A DNA stretch of 64,000 bases from DASXAI01 sp963728985 (GTDB lineage Bacteria > Actinomycetota > Acidimicrobiia > Acidimicrobiales > Ilumatobacteraceae). The DNA lies in the NCBI GenBank assembly GCA_963728985.1, contig CAVSME010000009.1:310001-374000 (forward strand). Reading direction: 5' to 3'. Numbering within the stretch: position 1 is the first letter of the stretch; every line of letters begins with the position of its first letter. The translations under genes were made by a program, and so were the position numbers. Positions 54,909 to 64,000 of the stretch are shown here, one piece after another. The notes beneath the pieces are model-generated. The model worked only from the letters and a program-made list of their open reading frames with translations. It did no database searches and had not been told where the DNA came from.

Positions 54909-55574
54909 ATGACGGCTATCGAGATCACGCCGGGCGACGCAGAGCTCGAGGAGGAGGCGAACGCCACCGCAGCGCGCCGATTCGTCTCGGCCCGCGGCGC
55001 GTACGAGCTGTACCACGCGCCGCCACTGGCGCCGCCGACGACACCCGACCAACTGCCTGATGAGCAGGTCGAGGCGCTGGTCGACTACTTCGACTACAGC
55101 GAGCTCGTGGACGACGATCACTCCGACGACGAGGTCCGTGCGTCGGTCGCGGGCATGATCCGGGCGATCAGCCCCGGCAACATCGTCACCCCGCTCTTCG
55201 ATCAGGGCGGCGAGAGCGGCATGAGCCTCATCCATGCGTGGTTCGGCCCCAACTTCCCTCTGTTCCGGCACAGCCACCCACGATTCGGCGACTGCCTCTA
55301 CTACGTGGTCGCCGGCTCCGCCGTCCTGGGCAGCCAAGTGCTGAAAGCTGGCGACGGCTTCTTCGTCCCGAACGGGATGCCGTACAAGTACCGGGCAGGG
55401 CCCGAGGGCGTGGAGATCCTCGAGTTCCGGGCGGGGGGCGGCACCGAAGGTGCTCCAGTCATCAAGCTCCACGAGCCGTCGGCCGGAAGCATCGATCGGA
55501 TCGCCGAGGCGGCGACGCAACTGCACGAACAGTGGCAGCAGCCGCCGGCTCGCGTGGCCGACACCGGCCGCTGA
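54909..55574 (+). CDS. Cupin domain-containing protein
   Basis: This 221-residue protein has an acidic helical N-terminal part (about 1-100) followed by a single cupin barrel ('FPLFRHSHPRFGDCLYYVVA', 'LKAGDGFFVPNGMPYKYRAG'). Two His in RHSHP and Glu or Asp nearby could bind a metal. The enzymatic role is unknown, possibly dioxygenase or hydrolase. ATG 54909 is preferred to 54885 because AGGGGAAAGG precedes it. It is followed after 68 bp by the CoA-transferase gene. Confidence 0.8.
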   Translation: MTAIEITPGDAELEEEANATAARRFVSARGAYELYHAPPLAPPTTPDQLPDEQVEALVDYFDYSELVDDDHSDDEVRASVAGMIRAISPGNIVTPLFDQGGESGMSLIHAWFGPNFPLFRHSHPRFGDCLYYVVAGSAVLGSQVLKAGDGFFVPNGMPYKYRAGPEGVEILEFRAGGGTEGAPVIKLHEPSAGSIDRIAEAATQLHEQWQQPPARVADTGR

Positions 55575-55642
55575 ACCACACGCCGGCGCGACCTCGCGCA
55601 ATCGGCTAGCGCCTGGCACGACATCGACTCGGGGGTAGCGAT

Positions 55643-58198
55643 GTGCTGACTGGTGTGCGCGTGCTCGACCTCACCGATGAGCGCGGCACGTTCGCCGGCT
55701 ACCTGCTCGCCGGACTGGGCGCTGACGTCATCGCGCTGGAGCCGCCCGAGGGTTCCGGAGGCCGGCATGTGCCGCCCTTCGACCGCGCCGGCCGGTCGCT
55801 GTTCTGGGAGGCGTTCGGTCGCGGCAAGCAGTCCGTGGTCGCCGACCTGCGCACCGCCGCGGGCACGGCCACGCTGCGCGAGCTCGTCAGCGAGGCCGAC
55901 GTGCTCATCGAGTCGGCCGACCCCGGCGCGATGGAGGCGCTCGGGCTCGGTTACGCCGCCCTCGCCGCCGTGAACGACCGCCTCGTGCACGTATCGGTCA
56001 CCCCCTACGGCGACGACGGACCGAAGGCCGGCTGGGCCGCCACGGATCTGACGATCGCCGCCGCCTGCGGCTTCATGTCGCTCACGGGGGACGAGGATCG
56101 CCCACCCGTTCGCATCAGCGCCGACCAGGTCTACTTCCACGCCGGCCTCGAAGCGGTGGCCGCCGTGCTCGCCGCGCTCTACGAGCGCGCCCACCACTCG
56201 GGTCGGGGCCAGCACGTCGACGTCTCCGCCCTCGAGTCCTTCCTGCTGGCGTCCCAGTTCCAGATGCTCGGCGCGCCGCTCCACGGGACGGCGGCAGGCC
56301 GCATCGGCGGTGGGGCCCGCACCGGACCGATCCGCCTGCGGTTCATCTGGCCGTGTCGCGACGGCCACGTCGCCCTGGGCTTGGCGTTCGGAACGTCGCT
56401 CGGGCGGTTCGCCCGGAACCTCATGGAGTGGGTGTGCGAAGAGGGCTTCTGCGACGAGGCGACCCACGACAAGGACTGGCTCGGCTACGGCCTGCAGCTG
56501 CTGACCGGGCAGGAGCCCATCGACGAGTGGGAGCGCGTGAAGGACATCGTCGCCGCGTTCCTCCTCACCCGGACGAAGGCCGAGCTGATGGAGGCGGCGA
56601 TTGCCCGCCGTCTGGTCATCAGCCCCGTCTCGACACTGCCCGAGGTGCTGGACGACGCGCACTTCCGCGCTCGCGAGGTCTTCGTCACCGAGGACGAGGC
56701 GCGGCGACCGGCCTCGTTCGCTCGGTTCGACGGCAGCCGCTTGCCGTTCCCGGCTCCGGCGCCGGCGCTCGGATCAGGTGGCGCTTGGCCACCGGCGCGC
56801 CGTGACGACCGCAGGCCCCGGCCGATCGTCGAGACCGACAGCTCCCATGGCGCCCTCGCCGGCCTGAAGGTGCTCGACCTGACGTGGGTGATGGCCGGTG
56901 CGGCCGGCGGCCGAGTGCTGGCCGACTACGGCGCCACCGTGGTGCGGGTGGAGTCGACGGTGCACGTCGACACGATCCGCACGCTCGGCCCCTTCCGCGA
57001 CGACACCTTCGATCCGGAGTTCTCAGGGCCTTACAACTGCACCAACGCCGGCAAGCTCGGTCTGGCCCTGAACCTGTCCACACCGGCGGCGCGAGAGGTG
57101 CTCGCTGATCTCGTGCGCTGGGCCGACGTGATGCTCGAGTCGTACTCCCCCGGCGTCCTGCACAAGCTCGGCTTCGGCATCGAGACGCTGCGCCGACTCA
57201 ACCCTTCTCTCGTCGTCGTGTCGAGCAGCCTTCTCGGCCAGACCGGACCACTCGCGTCGCTGGTTGGTTTCGGGAACATGGCGGCAGCCATCGCCGGTTT
57301 CACCGGGCTCACCGGATGGCCCGACCGAGACCCGGCGGGGCCGTTCAGTGCCTACACCGACACGACCGCGCCTCGCTTCCTCGCCATCGCCGCACTGGCC
57401 GCAGTGGAGCGTCGGCGCCTGAGCGACTGCGGCGCGCACGTCGATCTCGCGCAGTGCGAATCGGCCGTCCATCTGCTGGCGCCATGGCTGCTCGATGTCG
57501 ACGTCACCGGTCGCGTGCTCGGCCGGGCCGGCAACGACCATCCCGTGATGAGTCCCCACGGCGTGTACGCCGCCTCGGACGGATGGCTGGCTCTGGCGTG
57601 CCGCGACGACCGCGACTGGGCGGCCCTGTGCCGGTGCCTCGGCCGGGCGGACCTGGAGACCCTGTCCGGAGACGACCGCCGTGGGCGTCGGCAGCAGCTC
57701 GACGCGGTCGTCGAAGCATGGACGTCCGCTCGGAGCGCCGACGATGCCGCCGAGCAATTGCAAGAGGCCGGCGTGCCCGCCCACCCGGTGCAGACCGTCG
57801 ACGAGGTGCACCTCGATCCGCAACTCGTCCACCGGCGGTACTTCCGGGAGGTACCCCACCCGACGCAGCCGGGGGGCGTGACGTGGATCGAGAGTCACCG
57901 GCCCCACCTCAGCCGCACACCAGCGCGATTCACACGCGCCGGCCCGACCTTCGGCCAAGACGTCGAGCCCGTGCTCCGAGACCTGCTGGGCTACACCGAC
58001 GAGCGCATCGGAGATCTCGGCGGCCGCCGGCGCCCTCGAGTGACCGGGCTACAGATCCACCACGAGGTCATCGCGCGGGCGAGCGCAACAGATGAGGACG
58101 TTGCCGAGAGCGGGCTCGTCGATGGGCTCGGGCGAGTAGTCCACGGCGCCGGAGATCAGTGCTGTCTCGCACGTGTGACAGACCCCCGTCCGGCATGA
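55643..58198 (+). CDS. Tandem family III CoA-transferase (two CaiB/BaiF domains)
   Basis: This 851-residue protein has two family III CoA-transferase units in one chain. The first starts GVRVLDLTDERGTFAGYLLA, with 'AATDLTIAAACGFMSLTGDE' and 'RGQHVDVSALESFL'. The second starts LAGLKVLDLTWVMAGAAGGR, with 'YSPGVLHKLGFGIETLRRLN' and 'GAHVDLAQCESAVH'. These enzymes move CoA between acids, often dicarboxylic or aromatic. GTG 55643 follows CTCGGGGGTAGCG. After about residue 800 the sequence no longer looks like the family and overlaps the convergent oxidoreductase gene by 150 bp, so the true stop may have been lost by a late frameshift. Confidence 0.85.
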   Translation: MLTGVRVLDLTDERGTFAGYLLAGLGADVIALEPPEGSGGRHVPPFDRAGRSLFWEAFGRGKQSVVADLRTAAGTATLRELVSEADVLIESADPGAMEALGLGYAALAAVNDRLVHVSVTPYGDDGPKAGWAATDLTIAAACGFMSLTGDEDRPPVRISADQVYFHAGLEAVAAVLAALYERAHHSGRGQHVDVSALESFLLASQFQMLGAPLHGTAAGRIGGGARTGPIRLRFIWPCRDGHVALGLAFGTSLGRFARNLMEWVCEEGFCDEATHDKDWLGYGLQLLTGQEPIDEWERVKDIVAAFLLTRTKAELMEAAIARRLVISPVSTLPEVLDDAHFRAREVFVTEDEARRPASFARFDGSRLPFPAPAPALGSGGAWPPARRDDRRPRPIVETDSSHGALAGLKVLDLTWVMAGAAGGRVLADYGATVVRVESTVHVDTIRTLGPFRDDTFDPEFSGPYNCTNAGKLGLALNLSTPAAREVLADLVRWADVMLESYSPGVLHKLGFGIETLRRLNPSLVVVSSSLLGQTGPLASLVGFGNMAAAIAGFTGLTGWPDRDPAGPFSAYTDTTAPRFLAIAALAAVERRRLSDCGAHVDLAQCESAVHLLAPWLLDVDVTGRVLGRAGNDHPVMSPHGVYAASDGWLALACRDDRDWAALCRCLGRADLETLSGDDRRGRRQQLDAVVEAWTSARSADDAAEQLQEAGVPAHPVQTVDEVHLDPQLVHRRYFREVPHPTQPGGVTWIESHRPHLSRTPARFTRAGPTFGQDVEPVLRDLLGYTDERIGDLGGRRRPRVTGLQIHHEVIARASATDEDVAESGLVDGLGRVVHGAGDQCCLARVTDPRPA

Positions 58199-59813
58199 CC
58201 ATCGGACCGGCACGCGACACGCTTCGGCCAGCTCGAGGACGGAGTCGTAGCGCTCGGCCCAGCGTGCCGTGAACCCGCTGCGAGCGAACGTCACCGGTGG
58301 ACCCTCGCCCGGCGGTCCGTCCGGGAGGCGGGGTGGACCTTCGAGACCACCGACGACACCGGGAGTGATGGCGCCCAGCGTCCCGAAGCTCTCCGTGTGG
58401 ACGTGGCCGGCGTCATGGCCGAGCGCGCTGAAGGTGGCGGTGAGCTCCGCCATGAAGCGCGCCGGTCCGCACAGGTAGACGTGGGTGTCGATGGGAAGGC
58501 CGAGCCGGCGAACGACGTCGGCCGTGACTCGGCCCGCCATGACCCCGTCCTCCCCGAGCCGATCGTTCGCCGACGGCGAGCTGTAGCAGAATCTGCGAGT
58601 GGGCGCCGGGCAGGCGCGCCAGCAGTTCGCGGGCCTCGGTGGCGAAGGCGTGCTCGGATGCGTTCCGGGCCCCATGGATCCACCACACCGGCCGGGACGA
58701 GCGGTCCGCAGCCAGGGCGTACAGCATGGCGAGCACCGGGGTCACGCCGACACCGGCCGAGACGAGCGCGACCGGGCCTGACCCCGGCGCGAGGGTGAAG
58801 ACGCCACGGGGCGCGGCCGCGTCGAGCGTCTGGCCGACGGCGACGCCGGTTTGGATGTAGGCGCTGGCGACGCCGTGGGGTTCACGCTTGACGCTGATGC
58901 GGTAGCCCGGCGCGCCGGGCGGGCCCGACAGGGAGTAGTTCCGCACGACGGTCGTGCGTGCGTCGATGGGCAGCCGGACGCTCAGGTACTGCCCGGGCAG
59001 CGCCGCCGGGAGGGCGGCGCCGTCGACGGCCGCCAGCCGCAGGGACGTCACCGTGGCGGTCTCCGGCTCCACGGCGGTGACCTCCAGCGGGCGGAAGCCG
59101 GGCCACGCCGGCGGGTCGGCGGCCACGGTGGCCAGGCCGGCGTTGCCACCGGTCGTCCCACCACGTGCGGACTGATCTCGCAACGCCCGCAGCGAGGCCT
59201 TCCATCCCGGGCTCAGCGCCTCGACGCGCAGCGCCTGCTCCAACTGCTCCCGGGGATGCCCGGGTAGGTACAGCAAGGCATCGACCTCGGCGACGGTGAC
59301 CGCGTTCGGATCGGAGGCAACCTTGACGATGGGCTCGCCCGCTTCGACATGGCCCTCGGTGATGACGCGCAGATAGAAGCCGGGTCGACGATGGGACACG
59401 AGCAGTGCCGGCAGCTGCGGCTCGTCCATGCGGATGCCCAGGCGGTAGCACGTCACCCGTGGCTGGGAGACCTCGAAGACCGCCTCCCCGATCTGGTACC
59501 GGTCACCGATGCAGACCTCGTCGTCGGGCAACCCGTCGACGGTGAAGTTCTCTCCGAACTGCCCGTAGGTGAAGTCGGAGCGGCTCAGCTGATCCTGCCA
59601 GTACCGGTAGGAGTCGATCTGGTAGACGAGGACGGCCCGGTGCTCCCCCCCGTGGCCGGCAAGATCCCCTTGGCCGTCGCCATCGATGTTCAGCCGGCGG
59701 ACGAAGCGGCGCCCCTCAACCGGAGCCTTCCAGATCCCCGTGTGGACCGTCGCGTCGCGCCATGCCACGTCGACGGGGAGACCGACGTTCAGCGCCAACA
59801 GCCGTGCCACCAC
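58049..59813 (-). pseudogene. MOSC - ferredoxin reductase - [2Fe-2S] protein, single frameshift
   Basis: Two frames form one protein of about 587 residues. From GTG 59813 come a MOSC domain ('RRLNIDGDGQGDLAGHGGEH', 'VTCYRLGIRM') and a YiiM-type linker. An FAD-binding reductase domain follows ('RNYSLSGPPGAPGYRISVKR'), then NAD binding ('VALVSAGVGVTPVLAMLYAL'). The other frame continues 'YSSPSANDRLGEDGVMAGRV' and a plant-type ferredoxin end with cluster Cys in SCRTGVCHTCET and ICC. One extra T near 58586 (CAGATTCTGC) explains the break. It would pass electrons from NAD(P)H to an oxygenase or a molybdenum-type substrate. The shift may be a sequencing error. Confidence 0.78.
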
Positions 59814-59924
59814 GTTCGTGAAGCTACGACGTCCCCGGCACCGATGGCGGCCGGCCGGCTGGGCCTCTATCGTCAGCGTGGGGGTGCCGGGGTCGCTCGA
59901 CGACGGCCAGGCGTGAGTGAGGAG

Positions 59925-61163
59925 ATGATGCACGACCACGACACGGCCGACGGTTCGGTCGAAGAGGCCCTCGAGCCGTACTGGCTGGAGCCCGACGAGG
60001 TCGCCGGGCTCACCTCAGCGACGCTCGTCGAGCGGGTCCGAGCACTGGCTCCCCTCCTGGCGTCGCGGGCCGACGCCGCCGAACGGGAACGACGACCAGA
60101 CGACGAGGTGATGGCGGCGCTGCGCCGGGCGGGTCTCTACTACCACTTCGTCCCGAAGCGCTTCGGAGGACTGGAGCTCGGCGTCGCCGAGTTCGTCGAA
60201 GAGGTCCTCCCGATGGCCGAGGCGTGCGCGTCGACGGCGTGGGTGACGTCGTTCTGCATGGAGCACAACCTGATCCTGGCGCTGTTCCCCGAGCAGGCCC
60301 AGGAGGAGATCTTCGGTTCGCAGCCGTACATGATCGCGCCGGGCGCCGCCTTCCCCGTGGGCCGGGGGACCGTGGTTCCCGGCGGGTTCCGCGTGACCGG
60401 CCGCTGGAACTACGCCAGCGGCGTGATGCACGCCGACTGGGCGATGGCGATGGTCAAGGTGGACCGTCCCGACGTGATGGACGTCCGCTGGGTGATCGTC
60501 CCGATCGACGAGGTCGAGGTGCACGACGTCTGGCACGTCGACGGGATGGCTGGCACCGGCAGCAACGACATGTCGATGACCGACATCTTCGTGCCCGAGC
60601 ACCGCACGCTGGACGTGGCCGCCGCCGGTCGGGGCGAGGCGCCTGGAGCGAGCCTCTATGACAATCCGCTGTATGCCATGCCGCTCAGCACGTTCCTCGC
60701 CCTCACCGCCGCGCTCCCGCTCGTGGGAGCGACCCGAGGCGCCCAGCGCCTCTTCCGCGAACGCGTCGCCACGCGGGTCAGCGCCGGGGTCAAGCTGGTC
60801 GAGCGCGCCACCGTGCTGGCGGTCTTGGGCGACGTGACGGTCACCGTCGACGTCGCCGAGATGATCGTGCGGCAGGCCGCCCACGACGTCATGGATCTGG
60901 CGGTCACCGGCCGGGCCGGCGACATCGCCGCTCGCGCCGCGATCAGAGCACGCTTGACGCACGCCACCACCACCTGCCGCGATGCCGTGCGCCGCATGCT
61001 CGACACCGCCGGTTCGAGCGCCCACGAGCTCTCCAACCCGCTCCAGCGCATCGCCCGTGACGTCGCCATGGGAAGCGCTCACGTGGTCCACGACCCACTC
61101 ACCACCGCCGAGCTGTACGGTCGCACGATGCTCGGTCTTCCTCCTCAGACGCTGATCGTCTGA
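59925..61163 (+). CDS. Acyl-CoA dehydrogenase-fold flavoprotein (HsaA/HpaB-like group)
   Basis: This 412-residue protein has the acyl-CoA dehydrogenase fold. It shows 'YYHFVPKRFGGLELGVAEFV', 'CASTAWVTSFCMEHN', 'VTGRWNYASGVMHADWAMAM', and a C-terminal domain ending 'HVVHDPLTTAELYGRTMLGL'. These patterns match the group including two-component flavin monooxygenases such as HsaA as well as dehydrogenases, and the choice cannot be made by eye. The start may be ATG 59925, ATG 59928 or GTG 59913. It is divergent from the MOSC reductase, which could be its redox partner. Confidence 0.8.
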   Translation: MMHDHDTADGSVEEALEPYWLEPDEVAGLTSATLVERVRALAPLLASRADAAERERRPDDEVMAALRRAGLYYHFVPKRFGGLELGVAEFVEEVLPMAEACASTAWVTSFCMEHNLILALFPEQAQEEIFGSQPYMIAPGAAFPVGRGTVVPGGFRVTGRWNYASGVMHADWAMAMVKVDRPDVMDVRWVIVPIDEVEVHDVWHVDGMAGTGSNDMSMTDIFVPEHRTLDVAAAGRGEAPGASLYDNPLYAMPLSTFLALTAALPLVGATRGAQRLFRERVATRVSAGVKLVERATVLAVLGDVTVTVDVAEMIVRQAAHDVMDLAVTGRAGDIAARAAIRARLTHATTTCRDAVRRMLDTAGSSAHELSNPLQRIARDVAMGSAHVVHDPLTTAELYGRTMLGLPPQTLIV

Positions 61164-61175
61164 GCACGCCGTTCG

Positions 61176-61625
61176 ATGGAAGCCACCTTCTTGCTCTGCA
61201 CAGATGGATCCGACATCGCGTTGAACGCGCTGGCGGCGGGACTGCAGGTGCTCGAGGCCGCCCGTCGCGTCGTCATCGCCACGGTGATCGAGCCCGGCGA
61301 CCCGTCGCTCGTCGCTGGCACGGGGATGGCTGGTGGCGTCATGTCTGCTGCGGAGTTCGAACGTCTGGAAGACCAGCGGGTGGGAGATGCACACATGGCC
61401 CTCGACCGCGCTCGATCGACGCTTGGTCTGCCTGACGCCGAGACGATGATCGTCACCGGCGCCCCTGGCCCGAGCCTGTGCGATCTCGCCAAGGCACTGG
61501 GCGCATCAGTGATCGTCATGGGCACCCGCGGACGCGGCGGGATCCGGCGGGCGGTGCTCGGTTCGATCTCCGATCACGTCGTGCGCAACGCCCACTGTCC
61601 GGTGCTGACGACGGGCGCGAGCTGA
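61176..61625 (+). CDS. Universal stress protein (UspA family)
   Basis: This 149-residue protein has an adenine-nucleotide-binding UspA domain. It begins MEATFLLCTDGSDIALNALA and carries the ATP-binding signature in MGTRGRGGIRRAVLGSIS (G-2x-G-9x-G-S) near the C-terminus. Length is standard. It follows the flavoprotein by 12 bp, so may be co-transcribed, and its 3' end overlaps the convergent coaE gene. Confidence 0.9.
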   Translation: MEATFLLCTDGSDIALNALAAGLQVLEAARRVVIATVIEPGDPSLVAGTGMAGGVMSAAEFERLEDQRVGDAHMALDRARSTLGLPDAETMIVTGAPGPSLCDLAKALGASVIVMGTRGRGGIRRAVLGSISDHVVRNAHCPVLTTGAS

Positions 61626-62195
61626 AGCGGGCTGCGAGCCGGTGAGCGCCGCCCAGCACGCCGCGACCTGCGCGGCGAGCTCGGTCTCGGTCCCGTCGTT
61701 GACGAGTACGTGCTGAGCCAGCTTGCGCCGGTCGGCCTCCGATGCCTGCGCGGCCAGGCGCCGACGCACGTCGGCCTCGTTCATGCCGCGTGCGGTCGCT
61801 CGCGCCACGCGCAGCTCGATCGGGGCCTCGACGGTCACCACAACCTCGTAGACCCCGCGTCCGAGATTGCCTTCGGCGAGGATCGCCATGTCGAGCACGA
61901 CCACGTCGCTGTCGATGCCCGCGAGCACCTCGACCAGTTCGGCGTTGATGGCCGGATGGCTGATCGCGGTCAGCCGGGCGAGTGCGTCAGGATCGGCGAA
62001 GACGACGGCGCCGAGCTCGCGCCGATCGACCGTCCCGAACGCGTCGAGCACCCCGTCGTACGCCTTGCCGCCCGGTTCCAGGACCACGTGACCGAGACGA
62101 TCGACGTCGATCACCGCCGCGCCGTTGGACTCCAGCATCCGGGCCACGGTCGATTTCCCCGCGCCGATGCCGCCCGTGAGCCCGATGACCAGCAT
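61506..62195 (-). CDS. coaE: Dephospho-CoA kinase
   Basis: This 229-residue kinase performs the last step of coenzyme A synthesis, phosphorylating the 3'-OH of dephospho-CoA. It opens MLVIGLTGGIGAGKSTVARM with the P-loop, followed by 'GAAVIDVDRLGHVVLEPGG' (nucleotide and CoA site) and 'LTAISHPAINAELVEVLAG'. The family normally ends near 'AQVAACWAALTG' (about 190 residues). The remaining tail is Arg/His/Ala-rich and overlaps the convergent universal stress gene by 120 bp, so either it is a real antisense overlap or the usual stop has been lost. Confidence 0.9.
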   Translation of the reverse strand: MLVIGLTGGIGAGKSTVARMLESNGAAVIDVDRLGHVVLEPGGKAYDGVLDAFGTVDRRELGAVVFADPDALARLTAISHPAINAELVEVLAGIDSDVVVLDMAILAEGNLGRGVYEVVVTVEAPIELRVARATARGMNEADVRRRLAAQASEADRRKLAQHVLVNDGTETELAAQVAACWAALTGSQPASARARRQHRTVGVAHDVIGDRTEHRPPDPAASAGAHDDH

Positions 62196-62254
62196 CCAGT
62201 CGACGCTAGCCCGCGCCGTCCTGAGCGTTCACACCCGGGAACAACCCGACGCGC

Positions 62255-63184
62255 TCAGTCGAGCGACGCCAGAAACGGACCGACGGCGTCGAGGAAGCCG
62301 GGGGTGTTGCCGCCGTGGACGTTGTGACCGACGCGGGGCACCGTGACGAGCCGACCGTCGCGTAGCGCGCGTACGAAGCGTTCGGCGGCGTCGGGGAGCA
62401 GCACATCCGATTCCTCGCCTCGTAGGAGCAAGACCGGACAGGTGATGGCGCCGACGTCGTCGAGCGTGATGGGATCGAGCCGGCTCGGCAGGCGGCGGTG
62501 GTCCACCTTGCTGACGTACTTGCCGTCCGCCCTCACGAGGAGGTTGTACTTGACCGTGCGGGCGATGTGCTCGCGCGTCCGGAACCGGTCGTACCGGGCG
62601 ACGTTCTCGAGGAAGACGTCGAGGTCGTCGAACTCGATGTTGTGGGCGACGAAGTCGCCGATGACCTTGGCCCCCTTGGCCGACAACTCGGGACCGACGT
62701 CGACGAGCACGAGGGCACGAGCGAGATCGGGGCGTCGCAATGCGGCGTGGAGGGTGACTCGACCGCCCATCGAGTGCCCGAAGACGATCGGCCGCACGAG
62801 CTCCTGGTCGGCCATGAACGCCAGTGCGTCAGCGGCCATCGCCTCCATGGAGTAGTCGAGCTCGCGGCTCCACTCGGTGTCGCCGTGGCCCCGCTGATCC
62901 AGTGCGTACACGTGGTAGCGATCCGACAGGTGCAGGCTGACGAGATCCCACGAGTGCGACGACTGGTTGCCACCGTGGAGGAGCAGGACGGCAGGCGCAC
63001 CGGGGTCGCCCCACTCCGTGAAGTGGAACCGCATCCCCCGCAGGATCGTCTGGCGGGACACGTACCGCACGGCGGTGTCGTGGGGGATCCCCAGGTCGGA
63101 GGCGCTCGCGAGCAGGCTGGCGAACTCGCCCGATGAGCGCATGTCCCTGGGCGCGAGGTCGTCGGCGAACTCGTTCAAGTACAC
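62255..63184 (-). CDS. Alpha/beta hydrolase family protein
   Basis: This 309-residue hydrolase has an N-terminal extension of about 45 residues, oxyanion strand VLLLHGGNQSSHSW, nucleophile in FGHSMGGRV, acid in RGEESDVL and His in VGHNVHGG. The fold is close to C-C bond hydrolases, epoxide hydrolases and haloperoxidase-like esterases, so a specific reaction cannot be given. It starts at GTG 63184. It lies between coaE and an LLM gene on the same strand. Confidence 0.88.
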   Translation of the reverse strand: MYLNEFADDLAPRDMRSSGEFASLLASASDLGIPHDTAVRYVSRQTILRGMRFHFTEWGDPGAPAVLLLHGGNQSSHSWDLVSLHLSDRYHVYALDQRGHGDTEWSRELDYSMEAMAADALAFMADQELVRPIVFGHSMGGRVTLHAALRRPDLARALVLVDVGPELSAKGAKVIGDFVAHNIEFDDLDVFLENVARYDRFRTREHIARTVKYNLLVRADGKYVSKVDHRRLPSRLDPITLDDVGAITCPVLLLRGEESDVLLPDAAERFVRALRDGRLVTVPRVGHNVHGGNTPGFLDAVGPFLASLD

Positions 63185-63219
63185 GGCGCCGAGCCTACGA
63201 GAAGGCGTCCGGTCCGACG

Positions 63220-64000
63220 TCAGTGGCGCAGCTCCGGGAGCACGGTCTCGGCGAAGAGGCGTGCGGGTTCCCGGATGTCACGCCCGAAGAACTCGACGAT
63301 GAGCATGGTGCAGCCAAGGTCGACGTGGCGACGGACCTGCTCGATGATCCGGCCCGGATCCCCGGCGATGGCGAGGTCGCCGCGGGGATCGCCGAGATGG
63401 CCGCCGAACACGCGAGCGGCGGTGTCGATCTGATCGTCGGCCGACGCCGCGTCGGGCCCGATCACGACGAGGCACTGTTGACTGATTCGCAGCGTCGACA
63501 GGTCCCGATCCGCCTCGGCGGCGCTGGTCCGCAGGACGTCGACCTTGTGGGCGAGGTCCTGCTGGCTGATGGCCGGGTTGTTCCAGATGTCGGCGTGGCG
63601 GGCGGCGAAGGGGATCGTGCGCCGCTCACCCGATCCGCCGATCAGGATCGGTGGGTATCGCGGCGGCCCGGGCAGGCACACGACATGGTCGGCCTGCACG
63701 AAGCGGCCATCGAAGGACGTCTCGTCGCTGGTGGGATCCCACAGCTGCCGCAAGAACTGGATCGTCTCGTCGAGCTGGTCGAAGCGATCGCCGACCGGGA
63801 GGAACGGCATGCCGAAGTCCGTGTGCTCGCGTGGCATCCATCCGAGCCCGAACCCGGGGATCACCCGCCCGCCGGCGATCGAGTCGACGGTGGCGATCAC
63901 CTTGCCGAGATGGGCCGGGTTGCGCATCCCGGCGGGCGTCACCAAGGTTCCCAGCTCCACGTGGTCGGTTCGACCGGCCAACGCGGCCAGCAGGGTCCAG
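63220..64000 (-). CDS. LLM class F420-type oxidoreductase, C-terminal part (runs off window end)
   Basis: About 260 codons of a luciferase-like enzyme are inside the window. The frame is open to base 64000, reading WTLLAALAGRTDHVELGTLV at the edge and then 'GGRVIPGFGLGWMPREHTDF' and 'PPILIGGSGERRTIPFAARH'. These are typical of F420-dependent LLM enzymes. The N-terminal ~60 residues lie outside. Reaction unknown. Confidence 0.85.
   Translation of the reverse strand, partial: WTLLAALAGRTDHVELGTLVTPAGMRNPAHLGKVIATVDSIAGGRVIPGFGLGWMPREHTDFGMPFLPVGDRFDQLDETIQFLRQLWDPTSDETSFDGRFVQADHVVCLPGPPRYPPILIGGSGERRTIPFAARHADIWNNPAISQQDLAHKVDVLRTSAAEADRDLSTLRISQQCLVVIGPDAASADDQIDTAARVFGGHLGDPRGDLAIAGDPGRIIEQVRRHVDLGCTMLIVEFFGRDIREPARLFAETVLPELRH

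Overview
The window is GC-rich throughout, with strong G/C third-position bias, frequent GTG starts and dense, often overlapping genes. It looks like a chromosomal segment of a free-living actinobacterium. Five luciferase-like (LLM/F420-type) oxidoreductases, a P450, two Baeyer-Villiger-type monooxygenases, DrrB-type and FtsX-type exporters, and two lipoproteins with long Ala/Thr 'ATTAA' linkers fit an Acidimicrobiia-like lineage. That assignment is inference from gene content, since no rRNA or tRNA is present. I saw no CRISPR array, prophage or insertion sequence.

Layout. 1-3410 (-): FtsX-type permease with two ABC ATPases. 3469-6270 (-): dienelactone hydrolase, NIPSNAP protein, HxlR regulator and acyl-CoA thioesterase, with a divergent DHA2 exporter at 6342-7790. 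7794-13000: LLM oxidoreductase, a frameshifted alpha/beta-hydrolase/nucleotide-cyclase fusion, an SDR and a large alpha/beta hydrolase. 13202-18263: DUF1254 protein, LLM enzyme, AhpD-like protein, an atypical SDR, and a tightly coupled pair of an unknown 104-residue protein and a radical SAM enzyme. 18272-18917: two gene remnants (amidase and ABC ATPase) joined at their broken N-terminal sides, followed by an intact ABC-2 permease. 19830-27388: VOC protein, TetR, amidohydrolase, P450, remnants of a 2-hydroxyacid dehydrogenase and an acyl-CoA ligase, DinB protein, LLM and acyl-CoA dehydrogenase.

27408-61163 is a large accessory catabolic region. It holds a carboxylesterase, two beta-lactamase-fold serine hydrolases, an HSL-type esterase, two Baeyer-Villiger-type monooxygenases, two branched-chain-amino-acid-type binding lipoproteins, a LivH-LivM-LivG triple fusion plus LivF, a double-length AsnC regulator, two near-identical-domain TetR repressors, three D-aminoacylase-like amidohydrolases, a PF04909-type amidohydrolase, a cupin, a tandem family III CoA-transferase, a MOSC/ferredoxin-reductase protein and an acyl-CoA dehydrogenase-fold enzyme. 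A 14-bp element, AGTRNGYRCTARCT, occurs four times in the three divergent promoter regions of this part (38519, 46100, 54803, 54855). Two of those regions lie beside the paralogous TetR genes. The plausible reading is a locally regulated pathway that imports a small organic acid or amide, oxygenates and hydrolyses it, and channels it to CoA esters. The substrate cannot be read from sequence. 61176-64000 returns to housekeeping-like genes (universal stress protein, dephospho-CoA kinase, alpha/beta hydrolase, partial LLM enzyme).

Several genes are broken by single-base shifts, mostly explained by one base gained or lost in a short homopolymer. These may be sequencing errors rather than true pseudogenes. 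A second class (amidase, ABC ATPase, 2-hydroxyacid dehydrogenase, acyl-CoA ligase, alpha/beta hydrolase) has lost whole domains and looks like genuine decay or assembly junctions.
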